Below are positions 32,022 through 41,505 of a stretch of DNA of 64,000 bases, in pieces; the first letter of the stretch is position 1, and each line of letters starts with the position of its first letter. The position numbers were made by a program, and so were the translations under genes. This DNA is from Pelagerythrobacter marensis (GTDB lineage: Bacteria > Pseudomonadota > Alphaproteobacteria > Sphingomonadales > Sphingomonadaceae): contig NZ_CP011805.1 in assembly GCF_001028625.1 (NCBI RefSeq), positions 2,093,001 through 2,157,000 on the forward strand, given 5' to 3'. The notes below the pieces were generated by a model, which was given only the letters and a program-made list of their open reading frames with translations, was not told the origin of the DNA and ran no database searches.

Positions 32022-33074
32022 ATGGCTTTGGGATCGCACATCACGAAATCGCTGACGGGATTGGCCGGCGCGCTGACGCTTGCCCTCACCGCATTTCAAC
32101 CGGCGCAAGCGCAGACGGCAAATTTCGAAGCCGTGTTCGACAGCGTCCTGGGCACGGAAGCGCGCGCACCGCGCACTTTCGAGGCCGTGTACGAATCCGG
32201 CTTCGAACGCCGCATTGCGCAGGCCGCCGATGGCTCGGACGGGCGCATCGGGGTGGCCGTGCTCGATCTGGCGACGGGCCAGGAATTCTCGATCCTGGGC
32301 GATCAACGTTTCCCGATGGCCAGCACCAGCAAGATCGCGATCGCGGCGACGTTCATGGAAGGCGTCGAGCAGGGACGCTGGAGCCTGTCGAGCGAGTTCC
32401 CATTGCTGATCCCCGTCCGGTCCGAACGGTTTTCTAGTGCCAAGGCGCCGGTCAGGCGGGGCAAGCATCTGCCGGCCAGCGAGCTGATCGAACTGATGAT
32501 CACGCGGTCCAGCAACCCGGCAACCGATGCCCTGCTCGCAGCGGTCGGCGGGCCGGCGGCAGTCAACGACTGGATGCGCCGTGCCGGGATCACGGATTTC
32601 CAATTGACCCGCGACATCGCAACCCTGGTGCGCGACGACGGTGAGATCGATCCCGCATCCGCGATTGACCTGCGCGACAGCGCCACCCCGCGCGCGATGA
32701 CGAGGCTGCTTGCCGGCCTGTATCAGGGCGAGTGGCTCTCCCCCACCAGCCGCAGGGTCATCATCGGTGCGATGGAGCGCTGCCGCACAGGCACGCGCCG
32801 CATCCCCGCGCTGTTGCCGGCGGGCGCCACCGTGGCGCACAAGACCGGGTCGCTCAACAACACATCGAGCGATATCGGGATCATCAACACGCCCGATGGA
32901 CGCGCCTTTGCCGTGGCCATTTATGTCACCGGACAGGGCACGCGGCTGGCGCGCGAAGGCCGCATCGCGCAGATCGCCCGCGCAGCTTACGCCGGATACG
33001 ACAACCCCGGTGGCGGCACCTGGGCGGAAGCGGTCTACGCCAACGCCCGCGACGGCGCGGCCGCCAGCCCCTAG
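32022..33074 (+). CDS. Class A beta-lactamase-like serine hydrolase
   Basis: 350 residues with a signal peptide (cleavage near AQA-QTA, ~31). The active-site motifs are S101-TS-K104, then SSN (S163-S164-N165) in the place of SDN, and KTG (274-276). The canonical ExxLN loop that carries the deacylating Glu166 is not recognisable; the corresponding region reads RDDGEIDPASAIDLRDSATP. The overall layout (RDSATPRAMTRLL helix, long spacing between motifs) is class A-like. It could be a true but unusual beta-lactamase, or a related peptidase that acts on cell wall. Confidence 0.8.
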   Translation: MALGSHITKSLTGLAGALTLALTAFQPAQAQTANFEAVFDSVLGTEARAPRTFEAVYESGFERRIAQAADGSDGRIGVAVLDLATGQEFSILGDQRFPMASTSKIAIAATFMEGVEQGRWSLSSEFPLLIPVRSERFSSAKAPVRRGKHLPASELIELMITRSSNPATDALLAAVGGPAAVNDWMRRAGITDFQLTRDIATLVRDDGEIDPASAIDLRDSATPRAMTRLLAGLYQGEWLSPTSRRVIIGAMERCRTGTRRIPALLPAGATVAHKTGSLNNTSSDIGIINTPDGRAFAVAIYVTGQGTRLAREGRIAQIARAAYAGYDNPGGGTWAEAVYANARDGAAASP

Positions 33075-33157
33075 ACGCCATTCCGTTTCGCAGGGCCGGT
33101 GTGCGGACACAAGTTCGCACCGATCATTCCCGCCGGCCTGCCCCATGACATGCGCGC

Positions 33158-33192
33158 AAAGAGAAAGGGCGGCGCCTCGCGGCACCGCCCTT
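33158..33192 (-). terminator. Terminator of the Ala-rich lipoprotein gene
   Basis: A 12-bp imperfect stem (AAGGGCGGTGCC, loop GCGA, GGCGCCGCCCTT on the minus strand) followed by TTTCTCTTT, just after the lipoprotein stop. The hairpin may also end the plus-strand beta-lactamase-like message. Confidence 0.8.
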
Positions 33193-33220
33193 CCCTTTAT
33201 TCGCTAAGCGAAAGCGAAGA

Positions 33221-33505
33221 TCAGTCAGCCTGAGCTTCGGCTTCCGTTTCGCCGTGCACTTCGGCTTCCGCAGCAGCGGCAGCTTCGTCGGCAGCGGCAG
33301 CGGCTTCTTCGGTCGCGCCTTCAACGGCGGCACCGGCGTCGGTCGCGGCGCCTTCAACGGCTTCGCCCATGGCGTCGGCATTGGCTTCGGCGTCGGCAGC
33401 GGCGCCTTCAACGGCGTCGCCAGCAGCGTCCTGGGTGCCTTCCGAGCAAGCGGCGAGGGTCAGGGCGGCGCCGGCCGCGGCAGCGGCGAGAACGATCTTA
33501 CGCAT
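33221..33505 (-). CDS. Ala/Asp/Glu-rich lipoprotein
   Basis: 94 residues; lipobox LTLAAC with acylated Cys20. The mature part consists almost only of Ala, Glu, Asp, Gly and Thr, with repeats such as DAVEGAAADAEANADA and no Lys or Arg. It is likely an extended or helical low-complexity envelope lipoprotein of unknown role. An AAGGA ribosome site precedes the ATG at 33505. A possible promoter is TTGCAT with a TATTTG box 17 bases later, around 33620-33592 on the minus strand. Confidence 0.75.
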   Translation of the reverse strand: MRKIVLAAAAAGAALTLAACSEGTQDAAGDAVEGAAADAEANADAMGEAVEGAATDAGAAVEGATEEAAAAADEAAAAAEAEVHGETEAEAQAD

Positions 33506-33627
33506 ATGTCAGTATCCTTGAACAGCGAGTGGTTTCATTCCGGCCCAGAAGGCTGGAATGCGAAGCCCACAAGCGAGCAGACTTCGAATGTCCCAAATAA
33601 TGGCAGATTTGTGGCGATGCAAGCGGT

Positions 33628-33656
33628 TTGACACTTTTAGGCCGTATTTGCCTAAC
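33628..33656 (+). promoter_or_regulatory. Candidate polA promoter
   Basis: TTGACA (33628-33633) with CCTAAC (33651-33656), spacer 17. The -10 match is weak. Confidence 0.4.
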
Positions 33657-33715
33657 CGTTCCCGGGCGCACGAAACCGGCTGACCGGGGGAAATTGCGCT
33701 GCTACCAACCCTGCG

Positions 33716-36574
33716 ATGGCAGACAAGCAGCACCTCTATCTCGTCGACGGGTCCTCGTACATTTTCCGGGCCTATCACCGCCTGCCGCCCCTGACGGACC
33801 CCGAAGGGACCCCGGTCGGCGCGGTCTATGGCTACACCACAATGCTGTGGAAGCTGGCGGACGACCTCGACAAGGCGGAGGGGCCAACGCACCTTGCTGT
33901 CATCCTGGACAAGGGATCGACCAGTTTTCGGAACGAAATCTATCCCGAATACAAGGCGAATCGCCCCGATCCGCCCGAAGATCTGGTCCCCCAGTTCCCG
34001 CTGATTCGCGATGCGACGCGGGCATTCAGCCTTCCCTGCATCGAGGAAGCGGGGCTGGAAGCCGACGACCTGATCGCCAGCTATGCGCGCGAGGCGACCC
34101 GCAAGGGGTGGGACGTGACGATCGTTTCGTCGGACAAGGATCTGATGCAGCTCGTCGGCCAATGCGCCGAACCTGACGATGGCGTGGCCGAAGGCGGTTG
34201 TATCGACATGCTCGATACGATGAAGAATGTGCGGATCGGCCCCGACGAAGTGATCGAGAAATTCGGCGTTCCGCCCGAACTGGTTGGCGATGTGCTCGCG
34301 CTGATGGGCGATTCGGTCGACAATATTCCCGGCATCTACGGCATCGGGCCGAAGACCGCTTCAAAGCTGATCGTCGAACACGGCGGTTTGACGGCCGCGC
34401 TCGACGCCGCGCCCGACATGAAGAAATCCAAGCTGAAGGAACGCCTGCTCGAAGGTCGCGAAATGGCCGAATTGAGCCGTGTTCTGGTCCAGCTGAAAGA
34501 AGATTGCGCGCTTCCCATGGCGCTCGATGAATTCAAGCTGGTCACCATCCCGCCCGATCCGCTTGCCGCATTCTTGAGCAAGCATGGCTTCACCAGTCTG
34601 CTGCGGCGGCTGGATTCGGGCAGTGGCAGCCCCACGCGGGCGACCGATCTCAATCCGGCCAAGCCGGTGACAAAGGGGGCGGACGGTTCGCCGGACGGAA
34701 ACCGCCAGCCCCTTCCCGATCTGCCGGCGGTGGATCGCAGCGCCTACGAGTGCGTGCAGACCGCCGAACGGCTCGAACACTGGATTGCGCGCGCTTTCGC
34801 CGCCGGCCTGGTCGCGGTCGATACCGAAACCAGCGCACTCGATGCGATGCGCGCCGATCTGGCAGGGATCAGCCTTGCGCTGGGCGCAAACGATGCCTGC
34901 TACATCCCACTTGCCCACGGCGGCAGCGACATGTTCGCCGAACGGCCGGAACAGGTCGCGCGCGAGACCGCGCTGGCCATGCTGAGGCCGCTGCTGGAAA
35001 GCGATGCGGTGCTGAAAGTCGGGCAGAACATCAAATACGATCTCAACGTCGTCGCCCGCCACGGGATCGCGATGGCACCGGTCGACGATACCATGATCGT
35101 TTCCTTCGCGCTCGACGCGGGCCGCAGCCTGGACGGGATCGGCGGCGGGCACGGGATGGACGAACTGTCCCAGCGGCATCTCGGCCACACGACACTGACC
35201 TTCAAGGACATCTGCGGCACCGGCAAGAAAGCGATCCCTTTCGGCGAAGTCCCGCTCGATCGCGCGACTGAGTATGCCGCCGAAGATGCCGATGTGACCT
35301 GGCGCCTGCACTGCCTGCTCAAACCGCGTCTGGCGGCCGAGGGCGGAACGCGGGTTTACGAGCGGGTCGATCGCCCGTTGATCCCGGTCGTCGCCCAGAT
35401 GGAGCGGCACGGCATTCGGGTGGACAAGGCGCAGCTGGGCAAGCTGTCGGACGAATTCGCCACGGAAACCGGCCGGCTGGAAGGCGAGATCCACGAAATT
35501 GCAGGGACCCAGTTCACCATCGGCAGCCCGCGCCAGCTGGGCGACGTGCTGTTCGACAAGATGGGATACAAGGGCGGGCGCAAGGGCAAGAGCGGCCAGT
35601 ATTCGACCGATCAGGCGATGCTGGAAAAGCTATCCGCGCAGGGCGCGGAGATTGCCGACAAAGTGCTCGAATGGCGGCAGCTGACCAAGCTCAAGAGCAC
35701 TTATACCGATGCGCTGCAGGCGGCGATCAATCCCGATACCGGCCGCGTCCACACCAGTTACAGCCTCGTCGGCGCGCAGACCGGGCGGCTTTCCTCGACC
35801 GATCCCAACCTGCAGAACATCCCGATCCGTACGGAGATCGGCCGCCAGATCCGCGACGCCTTCGTGGCCGAGGAAGGCAACGTCCTGCTCGCCGCCGACT
35901 ATTCGCAGATCGAACTGCGGCTGGCCGCGCACATGGCCGACGTGCCCGAATTGAAGCAGGCTTTCGCCAATGGCGAGGATATTCACGCGCGCACCGCCAC
36001 CGAAATGTTCGGCGAAGTCACGCGCGACACCCGCGCGCGCGCCAAGACGATCAATTTCGCGATCCTTTATGGCATCAGCCGCTGGGGCCTGGGCGCCCGG
36101 CTGAAGGTTGAGCCGGACGAGGCGCAGGCGATGATCGACACCTATTTCCAGCGCTTCCCCGGCATCCAGCGCTATATCGTCCATACGCTGGAGCAGGTGC
36201 GCGAGCGCGGCTATTCCGAAACGCTGTTCGGCCGCAAGACCTGGTTCCCGCGGATCGGATCAAAGAACCAGGGCGAGCGCCAGGGGAGCGAGCGGGCCGC
36301 GATCAATGCCCCGATCCAGGGCACAAGCGCCGATATCATCAAGCGCGCAATGGTGCGGATGATGCCCGCGCTGGACGCAGCCGGCCTCGGGCACGTGCGG
36401 ATGCTCCTGCAGGTCCACGACGAACTTGTCTTCGAATTGCCCGAAGCCGACATTGCTGCGGCAAAGCCGGTGATCGAACGGGTCATGGCCGAGGCGGCGC
36501 TTCCGTCCGTGACGCTCGACGTGCCGCTGGGCATAGAAATCGGCACCGGTCTGAGCTGGGGACAGGCCCACTGA
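33716..36574 (+). CDS. polA: DNA polymerase I
   Basis: 952 residues. Three domains in order: 5'-3' exonuclease (residues ~1-290; YLVDGSSYIFRAYHRLPP, then SSDKDLMQL and GVPPELVGDVLALMGDSVDN), 3'-5' exonuclease (~330-520; VAVDTETSALDAM with the catalytic Asp-Glu pair, NIKYDLNVVARHG), and polymerase (~560-952; DYSQIELRLAAHM, RARAKTINFAILYGIS finger helix, and VHDELVFELPE). All exonuclease acidic residues of DxE and later motifs appear intact, so proofreading is expected. The stop overlaps the start of the next gene in TGATG. Confidence 0.97.
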   Translation: MADKQHLYLVDGSSYIFRAYHRLPPLTDPEGTPVGAVYGYTTMLWKLADDLDKAEGPTHLAVILDKGSTSFRNEIYPEYKANRPDPPEDLVPQFPLIRDATRAFSLPCIEEAGLEADDLIASYAREATRKGWDVTIVSSDKDLMQLVGQCAEPDDGVAEGGCIDMLDTMKNVRIGPDEVIEKFGVPPELVGDVLALMGDSVDNIPGIYGIGPKTASKLIVEHGGLTAALDAAPDMKKSKLKERLLEGREMAELSRVLVQLKEDCALPMALDEFKLVTIPPDPLAAFLSKHGFTSLLRRLDSGSGSPTRATDLNPAKPVTKGADGSPDGNRQPLPDLPAVDRSAYECVQTAERLEHWIARAFAAGLVAVDTETSALDAMRADLAGISLALGANDACYIPLAHGGSDMFAERPEQVARETALAMLRPLLESDAVLKVGQNIKYDLNVVARHGIAMAPVDDTMIVSFALDAGRSLDGIGGGHGMDELSQRHLGHTTLTFKDICGTGKKAIPFGEVPLDRATEYAAEDADVTWRLHCLLKPRLAAEGGTRVYERVDRPLIPVVAQMERHGIRVDKAQLGKLSDEFATETGRLEGEIHEIAGTQFTIGSPRQLGDVLFDKMGYKGGRKGKSGQYSTDQAMLEKLSAQGAEIADKVLEWRQLTKLKSTYTDALQAAINPDTGRVHTSYSLVGAQTGRLSSTDPNLQNIPIRTEIGRQIRDAFVAEEGNVLLAADYSQIELRLAAHMADVPELKQAFANGEDIHARTATEMFGEVTRDTRARAKTINFAILYGISRWGLGARLKVEPDEAQAMIDTYFQRFPGIQRYIVHTLEQVRERGYSETLFGRKTWFPRIGSKNQGERQGSERAAINAPIQGTSADIIKRAMVRMMPALDAAGLGHVRMLLQVHDELVFELPEADIAAAKPVIERVMAEAALPSVTLDVPLGIEIGTGLSWGQAH

Positions 36575-37839
36575 TGGGACGATTGCGGCTCCGGCGTCCG
36601 CGCACGGGCAACCTCGTAATGCTGGGGCTGATCGCCGTCGCATTGTTTGCGGGCATGTTTCTGGTGTTCCAGACGATCGAGGCGGAGCGCGCCGAACGCC
36701 AGCAGGTGCGCGAAACAAGCGAGATATTGCTGGAGCTGCGCAATGTGACGCGCGCGGCGCTCAATGGCGAAACCGGACAGCGCGGTTATCTGCTGACGCT
36801 CGATCGCCGCTATCTCGAACCCTATCACGTCGGGCGCGAGCAATATCGCCCCGCCTTGCAACGCCTGCGCCGGCTGGTGGGCGCCGATGCGCCGCAGCGC
36901 CAGCAGGAACTGCTCGACGAAATCCAGGCGCTCGCCGAATCGAAATTTGCCGAGATGGAAGAAGTCGTCGCCCTGGTGGACGAGCGCCAGGTGATCGAGG
37001 CGCGGCGGCGTCTGCTCGATGACGAAGGGGCAGAGGCGATGGCGCGGCTGCGGCGGGCGACGCGCGAAATGGAACTGATCGAAAATCGCATCCTGCTCAA
37101 CGCCGCCAGCGAAACCGCGCGGGCGGAAGGCCGCGTGCTGCCCCTGCTGGCCGGGGTCGTGCTGATCCTGCTGGTCACGCTGGTCCTCGGTTACCGGCTG
37201 GTCACGCGGACCGCACATGCCGAGGCGGAGGCAGCCCAGGCGACCGCGCTGGGCGAGGCCCGCGATCGGGCAGACCTTCTGGCCCGCGAACTGAACCACC
37301 GGGTGAAGAACCTGTTTGCCGTGATCCTGGCGATCATTCGTATGAGCGCGAAGGATTCGCCCGAAGCGAAACCGGTGATCGACCGCATCACCGAACGCAT
37401 CCACGCCTTGCTGACCGCGCACGACGTGAGCCAGGGAACGCTGGAGCGCCCCGTCGCGTCGCTGCGCACGCTGGTCGAGACGACGCTCGCCCCCTACCGA
37501 TCCGAGAAGCTGGCCGCCAAAGTCGATGGGGACGAGATCGAATTGCCGGCAAAACAGGTCACGCCGCTGGGGCTGGTATTGCACGAGTTGACCACCAACG
37601 CGGTCAAATACGGCGCGTGGAGCAAGGGCGGGCTGCTGGAAGTCACCTGGCGCGAAGCCGATGGCCAGGTGACGATCGAATGGCGCGAGCATTGCGAAGG
37701 CGACGGCAAGCCGCCCGAACGCACCGGTTTCGGCAGCCTGCTGATGACCAGCGCCGCCCGCCAGCTGCGCGGCGAGATCGACCGGCGGTTCGGCACCGAT
37801 GGTGTCGAAGTCACGATTGCCTTCCCCCTCGGGGCCTGA
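36574..37839 (+). CDS. CHASE3-HWE sensor histidine kinase
   Basis: 421 residues. TM1 at ~14-33, an extracytoplasmic all-helical domain (~40-175, with the AALNGETGQRGYLLTLD motif of CHASE3), TM2 at ~189-205, then the histidine box ARELNHRVKNLFAVI with His242, and the ATPase part with LHELTTNAVKYG (N box) and the W-x-E triad WREHCE that defines HWE kinases. Alphaproteobacterial HWE kinases commonly control the general stress response via PhyR. No PhyR/NepR/EcfG genes are nearby. The ATG shares one base with the polA stop, so it is co-transcribed with polA. Confidence 0.9.
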   Translation: MGRLRLRRPRTGNLVMLGLIAVALFAGMFLVFQTIEAERAERQQVRETSEILLELRNVTRAALNGETGQRGYLLTLDRRYLEPYHVGREQYRPALQRLRRLVGADAPQRQQELLDEIQALAESKFAEMEEVVALVDERQVIEARRRLLDDEGAEAMARLRRATREMELIENRILLNAASETARAEGRVLPLLAGVVLILLVTLVLGYRLVTRTAHAEAEAAQATALGEARDRADLLARELNHRVKNLFAVILAIIRMSAKDSPEAKPVIDRITERIHALLTAHDVSQGTLERPVASLRTLVETTLAPYRSEKLAAKVDGDEIELPAKQVTPLGLVLHELTTNAVKYGAWSKGGLLEVTWREADGQVTIEWREHCEGDGKPPERTGFGSLLMTSAARQLRGEIDRRFGTDGVEVTIAFPLGA

Positions 37840-37886
37840 CCGCAGCTCGCTTGCCAGCGCCCCCGCCAGGCCATATTCCCGCAGCG

Positions 37887-38966
37887 ATGCCCGAACGTTT
37901 CGATCCGCGCAGCTGGACGGTCGCCTGGGGCGAGATTGCGGTCATGGCGGTCGCGATTGCCCTGGCCGTTATCGCCGCCTTCCTGATCCACAAGGCGGTT
38001 TTCACCATTCTGCGCCGGCTGGCCCGCAATTCCCAGTCGCAGGTCGACGGGATCGTGTTCGACCAGATTGCGCGCCCGATCCGCTGGTCGGTCGTGGCCC
38101 TGGCCGTCGCCCTGGTTGCCCAGGCCCATTCGGATATCGGTCGTGTCTGGCACTGGATTGCACCATTCCTGGTCCCGGCGCTGATCGGGTGGCTCGCCCT
38201 GTCGCTTGTCCGTGCCTTTGCGGCGGCGATGCAGATCCGCAGCGAGCTGTCGTCCGATGCCATTGCCGCGCGCAGCCGGCGCACACGGATCGCGATCCTT
38301 TCGCGCACCGCGGCTTTCCTGATCATCCTGCTGACGGTGGCCCTGATGCTGCTGGCGATCCCCGGGGTGCGCGATGTCGGCGTAACGCTGATGGCCTCCG
38401 CCGGGCTGGCTGCACTGGCCGTAGGTGCCGCCGCCCAGCCCGCGCTCAAATCGCTGATCGCAGGGCTGCAGATGGCCCTGACCGAACCCTTGCGGATTGG
38501 CGATCTGGTGGTCGTCGACGGCTTCGGCGGGCGGGTCGAGGAAATCCGCATGAGCTTCGTGATCGTTCGCACCTGGGACGAGCGCCAGGTCGTCGTGCCC
38601 ACCAGCAGCTTCCTCGATGCCAGTTTCGAAAACTGGTCGCGCGATAGCGAACAGTTGTCGGGCCCGGTATTCCTCCATCTCGATCCCGCGACCGAGGTCG
38701 CGCCGGTGCGTGCCGAATTCCTGCGTTACGTGGCCACTCGCGAGGAATGGGATGGCCGCACCGCCGAACTGCTGATGACCGAAGCGCACCCGGAAAGCAT
38801 CGAATTGCGCATTGCCGTCAGCGCAGCGACCATCGGCGATCTGTGGGTCCTGCGCTGTGCGGTGCGCGAACACATGATCGACTGGCTGCGGGTGAATATG
38901 CCCGATGCGCTGATCCGGCATCGTCTCGGCGTCGAAGACACCAATGCCAGGGTCCAGCAAAGCTAG
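37887..38966 (+). CDS. MscS-type mechanosensitive channel
   Basis: 359 residues. Five hydrophobic segments in the N-terminal half and the pore-lining helix with small residues (TLMASAGLAALAVGAAAQPALKSLIAGLQMALT, about residues 165-200), followed by the beta domain starting EPLRIGDLVVVDGFGGRVEEI and an alpha-beta C-terminal domain. Relieves osmotic downshock by opening under membrane tension. The ATG at 37887 lies 47 bases after the kinase stop. The QPALKS segment and IPSS-like PTSSFLDASFENWSR are typical. Confidence 0.92.
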   Translation: MPERFDPRSWTVAWGEIAVMAVAIALAVIAAFLIHKAVFTILRRLARNSQSQVDGIVFDQIARPIRWSVVALAVALVAQAHSDIGRVWHWIAPFLVPALIGWLALSLVRAFAAAMQIRSELSSDAIAARSRRTRIAILSRTAAFLIILLTVALMLLAIPGVRDVGVTLMASAGLAALAVGAAAQPALKSLIAGLQMALTEPLRIGDLVVVDGFGGRVEEIRMSFVIVRTWDERQVVVPTSSFLDASFENWSRDSEQLSGPVFLHLDPATEVAPVRAEFLRYVATREEWDGRTAELLMTEAHPESIELRIAVSAATIGDLWVLRCAVREHMIDWLRVNMPDALIRHRLGVEDTNARVQQS

Positions 38967-39038
38967 AACCGGCTTTCAGCAAGCCCGAAGCGGCGCGGGC
39001 CCGCACCCCGCGCGCTATGCGAACGGGGTGCGAGCGTT

Positions 39039-41345
39039 CTATCCGTGCTTCCGGTCGCGCGTGGGTTCCACCATGCCTTCCGAAATGAAGCCGATCGGCG
39101 TCGCTTCCGCCGCGCGCTTCTTCAGCTCGCCCCGCATCTTGCGATATTCGGCTTCCATCTGCGAAGTCACCGTGGCGCGCGAATCTTCGAGCGCTTCGGC
39201 AAAATCCGCCGCTGTCACTTCCTGAACTTCTCCGCCAACGCGGCGAAGGGCGTTCAGGCCGGCACGGCGCACGACATCTTCCAGATCGGCCCCGGTGAAG
39301 CGCCCCGTCTGGGCCGCAACCGCTGCCAGATCCACATCCTGCGCCAGCGGCATGTCGCCGGTATGGATGCCGAGGATTTGCGCCCGCCCCTTCTGATCCG
39401 GTGTTCCGACATAGACCAGCTCGTCGAACCGCCCGGGACGCAGCAGCGCCGGGTCCACCAGAGTGGGCCGGTTGGTCGCCCCGATGACGATGACGGATTG
39501 CAATTCTTCCAATCCGTCCATTTCGGCCAGGATCGTGTTGACCACGCGCCCGGTCACCTGCGGCTCCCCCTGGCCGCTGCCGCGGGCGGGAACGAGGCTG
39601 TCGATCTCGTCGATGAAAACGACGCAGGGCGCCACGGCGCGCGCACGCTGGAACATGCGGGCGATCTGCTGCTCGCTCTCGCCGTACCACTTCGACAGGA
39701 GGTCGGAACTCTTCATCGAAATGAAGTTCGCTTCCGCTTCCTTGGCCACTGCCTTGGCCAGCAGGGTCTTGCCGGTCCCCGGCGGACCATAGAGCAGGAA
39801 GCCCTTGGCCGGGCGAATGCCCAGGCGGCGGAATGCCTCGGGGTTCTTCAGCGGCAGTTCGATCCCTTCGCGCAACATGCCGATGGCATCGTCCACCCCG
39901 CCGATATCGTTCCACCCCACACGCGGGACCTGTACCATCACCTCGCGCATGGCGCTGGGCTGCACGCGCTTGAGCGCGGAGAGGAAATCCTCGCGCGTGA
40001 CCGACAGGTTGTCGAGCACTTCGGGCGGGATCGTTCGTTCGTCGAGGTCCAGCTTGGGCATGATGCGCCGCACCGCATCGATTGCCGCCTCGCGCGCCAG
40101 AGCCGCAATATCGGCGCCGACGAAGCCGTGTGTGACGCGCGCCAGTTCGTCCGGGTCGACCCGATCGCCCAGCGGCATCCCGCGGGTGTGGATCGACAGG
40201 ATCTCGCGCCGCCCCTTCTCATCGGGCACGCCGATCACGATTTCGCGATCGAAGCGGCCGGGACGGCGCAGCGCCTCGTCCACTGCATCCGGGCGGTTGG
40301 TTGCAGCGATCACGACCAGGTTGGAACGCGCTTCCAGCCCGTCCATCAGGGTCAGAAGCTGCGCGACCAGACGCTTTTCCGCCTCGCCCGAAACCTGCGC
40401 CCGTTTCGGGGCAATCGAATCGATTTCGTCGATGAACACGATGGCGGGGGCGTTCTTGGTCGCGTCTTCGAACACTTCGCGCAGCCGCTTCTCGCTCTCG
40501 CCATAGCCCGAGCCCATGATTTCGGGCCCGTTGATGGTGAAGAACTGCGCATCGCTCTCGTTCGCGACGGCTTGCGCCAGACGCGTCTTGCCGGTGCCCG
40601 GCGGACCGTGGAGCAGCACGCCCTTGGGCGGATCGACACCCAGCCGCGTGAACAGTTCCGGATAGCGCAGCGGCAGCTCGACCATTTCGCGCAGCTGCTG
40701 GATCGTGTCGTCCATCCCGCCGACGTCGTCGTAATTCACGACGGCGCGGCCGGTGGGCGCTTCCTCGTACTCGGCCCGCAGTTCGACTTCGGTATTCTCG
40801 TCGATATGGACGATGCCCTTGGGCACGGTGGAAACGACGGTAAGGCGAATCTGCGTCAGGGCGTATGCGGGCGCGTTGAACATCCGCTGCACTTCGGGCG
40901 GCATGTTCTGCACCGGCTGCTGGCCAGTCGTCGCGACCAGATCGCCGGCAGTCAGCGGCTTGCGGAAGAAATTGCGCTTGAGCGCCTGTGTCGGGCCCTG
41001 CAACCGCATCTCTCGACTGGCGGGCGCGAACACCACGCGCGATGCGGCGCGCGAGCGGCCGGCGGATACCCGGACATGTTCGCCCGATCCGCATTCGGCA
41101 TTGTTGCGCTGCAAACCGTCGAGCCGGACCACGTCGAGCGACTGATCCTCGTCATAAGCGGCCATGGCGATCGCCGCCGTCGCCCGCTTGCCCGCGATTT
41201 CGACAACATCGCCTTCGGTGATCCCGAGCGCCTGAAAGGCCGAGCGCGGCAATCGCGCCACGCCGCGTCCGCTTTCTTCCTGCCGCGCCGCCGCGACCTG
41301 AAGCCGGACCGCCTTATCTTCTACCGTCGCGTCGACTTCGGCCAT
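39039..41345 (-). CDS. CDC48/VAT-type AAA+ ATPase (archaeal/eukaryotic style)
   Basis: 768 residues with the p97/VAT architecture: an N-terminal double-psi barrel plus four-stranded domain (~1-195), D1 ATPase (Walker A GPPGTGKT ~245, Walker B IVFIDEIDS, second region of homology ATNRPDAVDEALRRPGR), and D2 ATPase (GPPGTGKT again, VVFIDEIDSLVPARGSG, ATNRPTLVDPALLRPGR). Both Walker pairs and arginine fingers look intact, so it should be an active unfoldase. Such genes are common in archaea and eukaryotes but patchy in bacteria; the host may have got it by transfer. It is monocistronic, and ends 73 bp from the convergent MscS gene. Confidence 0.95.
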   Translation of the reverse strand: MAEVDATVEDKAVRLQVAAARQEESGRGVARLPRSAFQALGITEGDVVEIAGKRATAAIAMAAYDEDQSLDVVRLDGLQRNNAECGSGEHVRVSAGRSRAASRVVFAPASREMRLQGPTQALKRNFFRKPLTAGDLVATTGQQPVQNMPPEVQRMFNAPAYALTQIRLTVVSTVPKGIVHIDENTEVELRAEYEEAPTGRAVVNYDDVGGMDDTIQQLREMVELPLRYPELFTRLGVDPPKGVLLHGPPGTGKTRLAQAVANESDAQFFTINGPEIMGSGYGESEKRLREVFEDATKNAPAIVFIDEIDSIAPKRAQVSGEAEKRLVAQLLTLMDGLEARSNLVVIAATNRPDAVDEALRRPGRFDREIVIGVPDEKGRREILSIHTRGMPLGDRVDPDELARVTHGFVGADIAALAREAAIDAVRRIMPKLDLDERTIPPEVLDNLSVTREDFLSALKRVQPSAMREVMVQVPRVGWNDIGGVDDAIGMLREGIELPLKNPEAFRRLGIRPAKGFLLYGPPGTGKTLLAKAVAKEAEANFISMKSSDLLSKWYGESEQQIARMFQRARAVAPCVVFIDEIDSLVPARGSGQGEPQVTGRVVNTILAEMDGLEELQSVIVIGATNRPTLVDPALLRPGRFDELVYVGTPDQKGRAQILGIHTGDMPLAQDVDLAAVAAQTGRFTGADLEDVVRRAGLNALRRVGGEVQEVTAADFAEALEDSRATVTSQMEAEYRKMRGELKKRAAEATPIGFISEGMVEPTRDRKHG

Positions 41346-41473
41346 CCGCCCGTATCTCCCTGTATCGTTTCGGTTCCGGCGATCCTCCCTTAGCTAGGGA
41401 CAGATTGCGTCGAGTCAAACGAACGAACAGCTTACGAGTGCCGATGAACCCCGATGGCGCAGCCACCGGGCAA

Positions 41474-41505
41474 AGAAAAAGGCCCGGTCACGAGGACCGG
41501 GCCTT
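41474..41505 (-). terminator. Orphan Rho-independent terminator
   Basis: Stem 41481-41489 with 41495-41503, loop ACGAG, T-run at 41480-41476 on the minus strand. It sits upstream of the CDC48 gene's start, so it must end another transcript. Confidence 0.85.

Noticed and set aside
39045..41393. 782-codon plus-strand open frame opposite the CDC48 gene
   Set aside because: Antisense shadow; the minus-strand product shows complete double-AAA motifs.
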